Positions 13,644 through 19,403 of a stretch of 19,403 nt of DNA are shown here, one piece after another. Within the stretch, counting starts at the first letter, position 1. The number at the start of each line of letters is the position of its first letter. Made by a program: the position numbers and the translations under genes. The notes beneath the pieces are model-generated. The model had not been told where the DNA came from and ran no database searches. It was given only the letters and a program-made list of their open reading frames with translations. Source of the stretch: an uncultured Lachnospiraceae bacterium (GTDB lineage Bacteria; Bacillota; Clostridia; Lachnospirales; Lachnospiraceae); NCBI GenBank assembly GCA_900544445.1, contig UQVK01000076.1, forward strand, positions 1 to 19,403. Reading direction: 5' to 3'.

Positions 13644-15321
13644 TTCGGTGAAGCTGCGCTATAAGCTGGCGCTGTTCTATGTGGGATTCTGTTTTCTGCC
13701 CGTCATGATTCTGTTTCTGTTCAGTTTTGTGCAGATGCGCCGGATTATAAATGAGAGAGAAACGCTGAACCTGCAGTCCTATCTCTACCAGTCGGTGGCG
13801 ACGATGGACGGGAAGCTGGAGGTATATGATAATCTGTCCGACTATATCGCTTTTGACCAGGATCTGGCAGACGTTTTTTCCAGAACCTATGAGAATGCGT
13901 ACGAACAGTACGAACAGGTGACGGAAGTGGTTGATCCGGTGCTTCAGTCATTGAAATATTTTCATGATAAGATCAAAACCATCACGATTTACACGGATAA
14001 CGGTATGGTCAAGCATGATACGACAGTTGGCACCGTTTCCGAGGTGGCGGATCAGGAATGGTATCAGAGGGCGCAGGAAACCACCAGGGCTGAATGGTAT
14101 GTGGAAGAGGAAGAGAGACGTATTTTTTCAGCCAGACGCATGCCGACGGATTCCGGGGAGAGCAGAGGGGACGTGCTGCGCATTGAGGTGGATTATGAGG
14201 ATCTGTTCGCGCCTTATGAACAGACGCTGACGACGGAATACGGCATTTTCATCACGAACGGGGAGGGAAATGTCATTTACCGGGGAGACCGTTTTTCGGA
14301 AGAAAACAACGGATACCGTCTGAGCTATCAGGATTTCATCCGGGAGCAGGAAAAGGGGAAGGCTTCCTCCTACTCGATGATATCGGAAACCTCCTCGGCC
14401 GCAGGCTGGGAAATCTGGCTGTATCAGCCGAAGGGAATCGCGGGGGAAGCAATGCGCCCGGTGAGCGTTATGATCGTGCTGACGGCGCTGCTGTGCGTGG
14501 TTGTGGCGGTCATCGCCTATTTTGTGACCTCCTCCCTGGTCAGCGGCAGGATCGAGAAGCTGACGGAACGGATGCGGGAGGTGGAGCAGGGAAATCTGGA
14601 GGTGACGGTGGAGAGCGAGGCGAAAGATGAGATCGGGCTTCTCTATCGGGGCTTTGGAAAGATGCTCAGACGCATCCGGACGCTGATTGACGAGGTCTAT
14701 GTGGGGAAAATCACCCAGAAGGAAGCGGAAATGCGGGCGCTGCAGGCACAGATCAATCCCCATTTCCTGTATAACACCCTGTCTCTGATCAACTGGAAGG
14801 CGATTGAGGCGGGAGAGGATGACATCAGCCGCATGACCCTGGCCATGTCCACGTTTTACCGGACGGCGCTTAACCGGGGCAGAAATACGCTGCGCGTGGA
14901 GGATGAACTGAAAAATACAAGGGCCTATCTGGAAATCCAGAGCATGATGCATGACCATGATTTTGATTATGAGATCATCACGGAGCCGGAGATTTTGTCC
15001 TGTGAATCCCTGAACCTGATTCTGCAGCCTCTGGTGGAAAACGCCATCACCCACGGGATCGAGCCGAAGACCGGGGAGCGGGGACGGATTGTGGTGCGCG
15101 GCTGGATGGAAGAGGGCTGCGTCTGGTTTTCCGTGGAGGATAACGGCCTTGGCATGGATGCGGATACGGCGCAGAAGATACTGAGCATGGAATCCAGGGG
15201 CTACGGCGTGCGCAATGTGAATGAGAGGATCCGTCTGTGCTATGGGGAGGAGTACGGGATCACGGTGGAGAGCGAGGTGGGAAAGGGAACCATCATGCGC
15301 CTGCATTTTCCTGCGCGCTGA
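13618..15321 (+). CDS. YesM-type sensor histidine kinase
   Basis: Membrane histidine kinase of 567 residues. First membrane segment about 16-39, a long extracellular sensing region (about 45-280), second membrane segment about 282-306, and a HAMP linker (ERMREVEQGNLEVTV). The His_kinase dimerisation block QAQINPHFLYNTLSLINW places the phospho-accepting histidine at 382. ATPase motifs follow: LQPLVENAITHGIEP (N box), VEDNGLGM and GYGVRNVNERI (G boxes). This arrangement is the LytS/YesM type paired with AraC-class regulators and usually located beside sugar ABC importers, as here. ATG 13618 is taken; GTG 13606 is an alternative four codons earlier. It overlaps the regulator gene by 26 bases. 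The extracellular part resembles a Cache-like sensor in length, but I did not recognise a ligand signature. Confidence 0.94.
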   Translation: MKRIRQRLNSVKLRYKLALFYVGFCFLPVMILFLFSFVQMRRIINERETLNLQSYLYQSVATMDGKLEVYDNLSDYIAFDQDLADVFSRTYENAYEQYEQVTEVVDPVLQSLKYFHDKIKTITIYTDNGMVKHDTTVGTVSEVADQEWYQRAQETTRAEWYVEEEERRIFSARRMPTDSGESRGDVLRIEVDYEDLFAPYEQTLTTEYGIFITNGEGNVIYRGDRFSEENNGYRLSYQDFIREQEKGKASSYSMISETSSAAGWEIWLYQPKGIAGEAMRPVSVMIVLTALLCVVVAVIAYFVTSSLVSGRIEKLTERMREVEQGNLEVTVESEAKDEIGLLYRGFGKMLRRIRTLIDEVYVGKITQKEAEMRALQAQINPHFLYNTLSLINWKAIEAGEDDISRMTLAMSTFYRTALNRGRNTLRVEDELKNTRAYLEIQSMMHDHDFDYEIITEPEILSCESLNLILQPLVENAITHGIEPKTGERGRIVVRGWMEEGCVWFSVEDNGLGMDADTAQKILSMESRGYGVRNVNERIRLCYGEEYGITVESEVGKGTIMRLHFPAR

Positions 15322-15390
15322 GGAAAACGATGGCTTCGGAAGGGCTTTTTTCGCCTGACGAATAAAAATATAAACATATTCACAAAAATC

Positions 15391-15444
15391 TGATATCTAT
15401 CTAAAATAGTTGATATTTACGCTCTTTTTGGGGTCACTTATAAT
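15391..15444 (+). promoter_or_regulatory. Importer promoter with candidate regulator-binding direct repeats
   Basis: TTTACG (15416-15421) and a consensus TATAAT (15439-15444) are spaced by 17 bases, about 37 bases before the binding-protein start. TGATATCTA (15391-15399) and TGATATTTA (15411-15419) are direct repeats with a 20-base period, about two helical turns. The second overlaps the -35 box. Tandem direct sites abutting a poor -35 are usual for AraC-type activators, and the YesN-type regulator is encoded just upstream. Confidence 0.65.
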
Positions 15445-15480
15445 CAAGACATACCTGAAAACACCAAAAGGAGGGCAAAT

Positions 15481-16836
15481 ATGAAAAAGAAAGCTTTGGC
15501 AATTTTTATGGCAGGCGTACTGACCCTTGGTCTGGCAGCCTGTGGATCGAGCTCATCGACGGGAAGCAGCGCGGAAAGCGCGGCGCCTGCGGAGAGCACC
15601 GCGGCGGGAAGTGATGCAGCGGAAAGCACTGCGGCAGAGAGCAGCGCAGCGGATGCCGCTGCAGAGGATGTGGATTACGGATCAGGAAACATCACGATCT
15701 GGGTGGCGGAGGAAGTGACGTCCTTCACGCAGACCCAGGCGGAACAGTTCCTGCAGGATAATCCGGCATACTCCGGCTACACCGTAACGGTTGAAGCGGT
15801 GGGCGAAGGCGATGCGGCGAGCAACATGATCACGGACGTGGAAGGCGGCGCGGACATCTACGGCTTTGCACAGGATCAGCTTGCCAGACTGGTATCGGCA
15901 GGCGCGGTAATGGAAGTGATTGGAGATTATGCCGATTTCGTTTCCACCAGCAACGACTCCGGTGCGGTCAGCGCGGCAACCATGGGCGATTCCATCTATG
16001 CGTTCCCTGTGACTTCTGACAACGGCTACTTCCTGTATTATGACAGCAGCGTTGTGACGGACCCCACCTCTCTGGAGGCGATCGTCGCAGACTGTGAAGA
16101 GGCAGGAAAGGGCTTCTACATGGAAATTAACTCCGGCTGGTATCAGACCGCGTTCTTCTTCGCAACCGGCTGTGAGCTCACCTATGAAGCGGATTCCGCA
16201 GGAAACTTCACTTCGTCAAATGTGACCTATGCTTCTGAGGAAGGTCTTACCGCACTGAAGGCCCTGATCAATCTGGCTTCCTCTTCCGCTTTCTATAACG
16301 GTTCTTCCGTGAGCAACGCGACCAATGCGGCAGCGATCGTGGACGGAACCTGGGACTCCGGCGCTGCGAAGGAGCTGTTCGGCGACGATTATGCCTGCGC
16401 AAAGCTTCCCAGCTTTGAGGTAGACGGACAGGAGTATCAGATGAGCGGCTTCGGCGGATTCAAGCTGCTTGGCGTGAAGCCTCAGACCGATACCAATAAG
16501 GCGATCGTATGCATGGAACTGGCAAAATACCTGTCCAGCGCAGAAGTACAGCTTGCCCGTTATCAGGAAGTGGGCTGGGGTCCTTCCAACCTGGAAGCAC
16601 AGGCTGACGAGGCCGTACAGGCGGACGAAGCGCTGACGGCACTGGCAGAACAGCTTGCCTACACGATCCCTCAGGGACAGTATCCGAATGAATACTGGGA
16701 TCTTGCCACTTCCCTGGGTGACGATATCATTGCAGGAAATTACAACAACAGTTCTGATGAGGATCTGATGAGCGTTCTTGAAAACTTCCAGACCACCTGC
16801 GAATCCTATGCAACGGGAGCGGGAGCGACGGAATAA
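15481..16836 (+). CDS. malE: Maltodextrin-type ABC transporter substrate-binding lipoprotein
   Basis: Extracellular solute-binding protein (family 1) of 451 residues, anchored by lipid. The signal is MKKKALAIFMAGVLTLG with lipobox LAAC and Cys-21 as the lipidation site. A Ser/Ala/Glu-rich flexible tether (about 22-60) precedes the binding domain, which starts ITIWVAEEV. GGADIYGFAQDQLARLVSAGA, IYAFPVTSDNGYFLYYDSS and AIVDGTWDSGAAKELFG are typical of MalE-like proteins. The gene follows a strong GGAGGG site and its own promoter. The two permease genes behind it complete the membrane part of an importer. Maltose or maltodextrin is the best guess from permease similarity, but other oligosaccharides are possible. 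No cytoplasmic ATPase is encoded in the window; many Firmicutes use a shared MsmK/MsiK-type ATPase encoded elsewhere. Confidence 0.88.
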   Translation: MKKKALAIFMAGVLTLGLAACGSSSSTGSSAESAAPAESTAAGSDAAESTAAESSAADAAAEDVDYGSGNITIWVAEEVTSFTQTQAEQFLQDNPAYSGYTVTVEAVGEGDAASNMITDVEGGADIYGFAQDQLARLVSAGAVMEVIGDYADFVSTSNDSGAVSAATMGDSIYAFPVTSDNGYFLYYDSSVVTDPTSLEAIVADCEEAGKGFYMEINSGWYQTAFFFATGCELTYEADSAGNFTSSNVTYASEEGLTALKALINLASSSAFYNGSSVSNATNAAAIVDGTWDSGAAKELFGDDYACAKLPSFEVDGQEYQMSGFGGFKLLGVKPQTDTNKAIVCMELAKYLSSAEVQLARYQEVGWGPSNLEAQADEAVQADEALTALAEQLAYTIPQGQYPNEYWDLATSLGDDIIAGNYNNSSDEDLMSVLENFQTTCESYATGAGATE

Positions 16837-16848
16837 GGAAAAAGGTGA

Positions 16849-16932
16849 CGCCGCAGGCCGACAGCTGCCGGACTGCGGCGTAAGCCGTCCGTAGAAGAAG
16901 ATGCTGGATAACGGTTCAGGCCTGCCTGAACC
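16849..16932 (+). other. Two hairpins between malE and malF
   Basis: CGCCGCAG (16849-16856) pairs perfectly with CTGCGGCG (16873-16880). GGTTCAGG (16913-16920) pairs perfectly with CCTGAACC (16925-16932) around CCTG. No T-run follows. They begin 12 bases after the malE stop. Hairpins at this place in E. coli shield malE mRNA so that binding protein outnumbers permease; the same use is inferred here. Confidence 0.65.
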
Positions 16933-16953
16933 GCAACGATTCTGGAGGCAGGT

Positions 16954-18357
16954 ATGGCGAAAGAAAAGAAACGTTTGGAAAGCGTCAGGAACGCGGCTGC
17001 GGGGCTGGGCAGAAATATCGCAGACATCGGAAGGACTTTCGCGGAAGGAAGCTGGAGCACAAGAATATCCTTCCTCATCATGGGCTTTGGCCAGCTCGTA
17101 CACAGACAGGTGCTGCGCGGCGTCCTGTTTCTGGCAACAGAGATTCTGTTTATTTATTTTATGGTTACCTTCGGGGCGCAGTATGTGATCAAGCTTCCGA
17201 CCCTGGGTACCGTTGCGACGCACACGGATAAGACGGGAGTGGTTCCGGTCACCGTATACGGGGACAACAGCTTCCTGATCCTGCTGTACGGAATCCTTTC
17301 CGTTTTCGTGGTGATTGCATTTGTTTATCTGTGGCGGGTGAATATCCGTCAGAACAGGCAGATCCAGGAGCTTCGGAAGGAAGGAAAGCCCCTTCCGACC
17401 TCTATGCAGGATCTGAAGTCCCTGTTTAACAAAAATTTTGACAAGACCCTGCTGGCTCTGCCCAACATCGGCGTCTTCGTGTTCGTGATCGTGCCGATCA
17501 TTTTCATGATCTGCATCGCATTCACCAATTATGACGCGGATCATCAGCCGCCCAGCAACCTGTTTACCTGGGTTGGCCTGACGAACTTCCGGAACCTGTT
17601 TTCGGTCGGTTCCGCGGGCTTTGGATCCACCTTTTTCACCGTGCTGGGATGGACCCTCGTGTGGGCGTTTTTTGCAACCTTCCTGAACTATTTCCTAGGA
17701 ATGGGCGTTGCGATCCTGATCAATAAAAAGGGAATTAAATTCAAAAAGCTGTGGAGAACCATTCTGGTCATGACCATTGCGGTTCCCCAGTTTGTGTCCC
17801 TGCTGTATGTGTACAAAATGTTCGCGGATGACGGACTTGTCAATAACTACCTGATCAAGTGGGGCGTGATTGAAAATTATATCCCCTTCTGGTCCAATGC
17901 GACCTATGCGCGGATCCTGATCATCGTCATCAACGTATGGATCGGTATTCCGTACATGATGCTGATGGCGACCGGAATCCTCATGAACATTCCGGAGGAT
18001 CTGTACGAGAGCGCGAGAATCGACGGGGCCAACGGCTTCCAGATGTTCCGCAAGATCACCCTGCCTTACATGCTGTTCGTGACGGGGCCGTATCTGCTCA
18101 CCTCCTTTACGAACAACCTGAACAACTTCAACGTGATCTACCTTCTGACGCAGGGAAAGCCTACCTCCATGGAGCTTACGGGCGGTGCGGGCTATACGGA
18201 CCTTCTGATCACCTGGCTGTATAAGCTGACCGTCAACGATACGAACTACCGCATGGCGGCCGTTCTGGGAATCATGGTATTCGCGGTTACGGCGGTGATC
18301 TCGCTGGTGGTATACCGGCTTCTGCCGTCGGTCAGAGATGAGGAGGGATTTCAATAA
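16954..18357 (+). CDS. malF: Maltodextrin-type ABC transporter permease (MalF-like)
   Basis: Integral membrane protein of 467 residues with about eight hydrophobic segments. Two or three lie in an N-terminal extension (for example about 48-70 and 105-128), as expected for MalF-type rather than short 300-residue sugar permeases. The binding-protein-dependent transport domain carries the EAA loop EDLYESARIDGANGFQMF (about 348-365), which docks the ATPase. It forms a heterodimeric channel with the next gene product. ATG follows GGAGG at 5 bases. The stop codon shares one base with the start of malG (TAATG). Related permeases such as GanP for galactans share this architecture, so substrate is not fixed by sequence alone. 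Confidence 0.9.
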   Translation: MAKEKKRLESVRNAAAGLGRNIADIGRTFAEGSWSTRISFLIMGFGQLVHRQVLRGVLFLATEILFIYFMVTFGAQYVIKLPTLGTVATHTDKTGVVPVTVYGDNSFLILLYGILSVFVVIAFVYLWRVNIRQNRQIQELRKEGKPLPTSMQDLKSLFNKNFDKTLLALPNIGVFVFVIVPIIFMICIAFTNYDADHQPPSNLFTWVGLTNFRNLFSVGSAGFGSTFFTVLGWTLVWAFFATFLNYFLGMGVAILINKKGIKFKKLWRTILVMTIAVPQFVSLLYVYKMFADDGLVNNYLIKWGVIENYIPFWSNATYARILIIVINVWIGIPYMMLMATGILMNIPEDLYESARIDGANGFQMFRKITLPYMLFVTGPYLLTSFTNNLNNFNVIYLLTQGKPTSMELTGGAGYTDLLITWLYKLTVNDTNYRMAAVLGIMVFAVTAVISLVVYRLLPSVRDEEGFQ

Positions 18358-19241
18358 TGGCAAAGACAAATGGAAAGAAACTGCAGTCCAGGAGCCGGCG
18401 CCGGAAAATCAGCAACGGAATCACTTACGCGGTGCTGATCCTCATCAGCGTCGTCTGGCTTTTCCCGTTCGTGGGACTGGTGTTCCAGAGCTTCCGCTCC
18501 TATGCGACGGAATATGGCGGAATGGTGAGCTATATCATTCCCAAGGCATTTTCTCTGGATAATTATGCCTATCTGTTCAGCGACGAGTGCTCCTTCGTGA
18601 GATGGTATCTGAATACTCTGGTGATCGCCTGCTTCGTGGCGGTGCTGAATACCTTCATGGTTCTGTGCGTCTCCTACGCCCTGTCCCGGATGCGTTTTAA
18701 GGGCAGAGAGGCCCTGATGCAGTTCTGGCTCATCCTCGGCATGTTCCCGGGATTTCTGACCATGATCTGCCTGTATTTCCTGCTCAAGCAGTTCGGGCTG
18801 ACGCAGGAAGGAGCCATTCCCGGTCTGATCCTTGTGACCGTGGCCAGCTCCGGCATGGGCTATTATGTGTGCAAGGGCTATCTGGACACGATCCCGCGGG
18901 CGCTGGACGAATCGGCGCGCATTGACGGAGCAACCAACGCCAGGATCGCGGTCACGATCATCCTGCCGCTGGCAAAGCCGATCATCATCTATACGGCTCT
19001 GGTGGCGTTCATGGCGCCCTGGTGCGACTATGTGTTCGCTTCTTACGTGGCGTTCGGGTACAGCGACAGCTATAACGTGGCGGTGGCGCTGCAGCGCTGG
19101 GTATGGACCAATGACTATCAGGGATATTTCACCCGGTTCTGCGCAGGCGGCGTGCTGGTGGCCATCCCGGTGACGATATTGTTCCTGTGCCTCCAGAAGT
19201 ATTATGTGGAAGGCGTGACGGGCGGCGCAGTGAAAGGATAG
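18357..19241 (+). CDS. malG: Maltodextrin-type ABC transporter permease (MalG-like)
   Basis: Second permease subunit, 294 residues with six predicted membrane segments, the usual MalG size. A basic cytoplasmic head (KKLQSRSRRRKIS) precedes the first segment. The EAA loop RALDESARIDGATNARIAVT lies about 181-200 and matches the paired loop in the MalF-like protein. The C-terminus ends shortly after the last segment (LQKYYVEGVTGGAVKG), a common ending in this family. It starts one base inside the malF stop codon behind AGGAGGG, so translation is coupled. The next lipoprotein gene follows after 5 bases. Confidence 0.92.
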   Translation: MAKTNGKKLQSRSRRRKISNGITYAVLILISVVWLFPFVGLVFQSFRSYATEYGGMVSYIIPKAFSLDNYAYLFSDECSFVRWYLNTLVIACFVAVLNTFMVLCVSYALSRMRFKGREALMQFWLILGMFPGFLTMICLYFLLKQFGLTQEGAIPGLILVTVASSGMGYYVCKGYLDTIPRALDESARIDGATNARIAVTIILPLAKPIIIYTALVAFMAPWCDYVFASYVAFGYSDSYNVAVALQRWVWTNDYQGYFTRFCAGGVLVAIPVTILFLCLQKYYVEGVTGGAVKG

Positions 19242-19246
19242 CGGAT

Positions 19247-19403
19247 ATGGAGAAGAGCGGAATGAAAAAACAGGTTCTCCGCCCTGGAATAAAGAAACCG
19301 GAATCCGGCAGAAGGATCGGCAGCGGGCCTGCGCGCCTGCTGCCGGTTTTCTGTATCATCCTGCTGCTTGCCGGCTGCGGATACGGGGCTGCGGACACGG
19401 CGG
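19247..19403 (+). CDS. N-terminus of a lipoprotein, cut by the window edge
   Basis: Frame open from ATG 19247 to the window end (52 codons). After a basic, polar head it has a hydrophobic signal (LLPVFCIILLLAGC) with lipobox LAGC and Cys-44 as the lipidation site. A later start at 19262 (MKKQVL) gives a more standard signal length of about 38 residues before the cysteine and is equally plausible. It is 5 bases past malG, so it belongs to the same operon. In similar clostridial loci a surface alpha-amylase or pullulanase often occupies this spot, but too little is visible to assign one. Confidence 0.7.
   Translation, partial: MEKSGMKKQVLRPGIKKPESGRRIGSGPARLLPVFCIILLLAGCGYGAADTA

Noticed and set aside
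15322..15360. Terminator after the kinase gene (six-T run at 15345-15351)
   Set aside because: The bases before the T-run form only a three- or four-pair stem, too weak to call.
15541..15660. Ser/Ala/Glu-rich stretch in the binding protein as a functional repeat
   Set aside because: It is a normal low-complexity tether after the lipidated cysteine in Firmicutes binding proteins.
1..19403. CRISPR array, insertion sequence, prophage or defence genes
   Set aside because: No regularly spaced repeats, transposase, integrase or phage-like frames were seen on either strand.

Overview
The window reads as a chromosomal segment of a Gram-positive anaerobe of the class Clostridia, most likely family Lachnospiraceae (inference). 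Pointers are a GC-rich but Firmicutes-style gene set (ireB-ruvX-DUF1292, RNase J, TrmR/TrhP, type III glutamine synthetase, YesM/YesN-type two-component system), strong GGAGG ribosome sites, frequent TTG/GTG starts, sigma-A-like promoters, and lipoprotein signals. No phage, insertion sequence, CRISPR array or transposase is visible. Nearly all of the window can be assigned, so the novelty lies in details of known families and in the RNA-level structure between genes.

Layout. 1-316: gene-free, strongly palindromic DNA followed by a terminator. 317-547 (minus): an HPr-like protein that lacks the phosphorylatable His-15 but keeps the Ser-46 site. 679-2130: mtaB (tRNA ms2t6A37 methylthiotransferase). 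2188-8153: a long same-strand cluster, ireB, ruvX, a DUF1292 gene, RNase J, a YlbF-family gene, a catalytic-domain-less MltG/YceG-like membrane protein, trmR and trhP. Several of these genes overlap or nearly abut. The order resembles the B. subtilis yrzL-yrrK-yrzB-yrrL-yrrM-yrrN/O neighbourhood, with RNase J and the YlbF gene inserted. The theme is RNA processing and wobble-uridine modification. 8154-8498: a structured leader with a terminator in front of glnN. 8499-10610: glnN (glutamine synthetase III). 10742-10926: a complete tRNA-Gln(CUG) unit with promoter and terminator.

10967-15321: a promoter and structured leader precede a HAD hydrolase, a YesN-type response regulator and a YesM-type sensor kinase, all closely spaced or overlapping. 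The response regulator contains a perfect in-frame 198-bp tandem duplication (66 identical residues twice; six nucleotide differences, all silent pyrimidine transitions). 15391-19403: a promoter preceded by two direct repeats, then a maltodextrin-type ABC importer (lipoprotein binding protein, MalF-like and MalG-like permeases), and the first 157 bases of another lipoprotein. No transport ATPase is encoded in the window. The kinase/regulator pair most likely controls this importer.

The items most worth checking are the duplicated linker in the response regulator, the terminator/anti-terminator arrangement before glnN, the Crh-like HPr protein, and the candidate regulator-binding repeats at the importer promoter.
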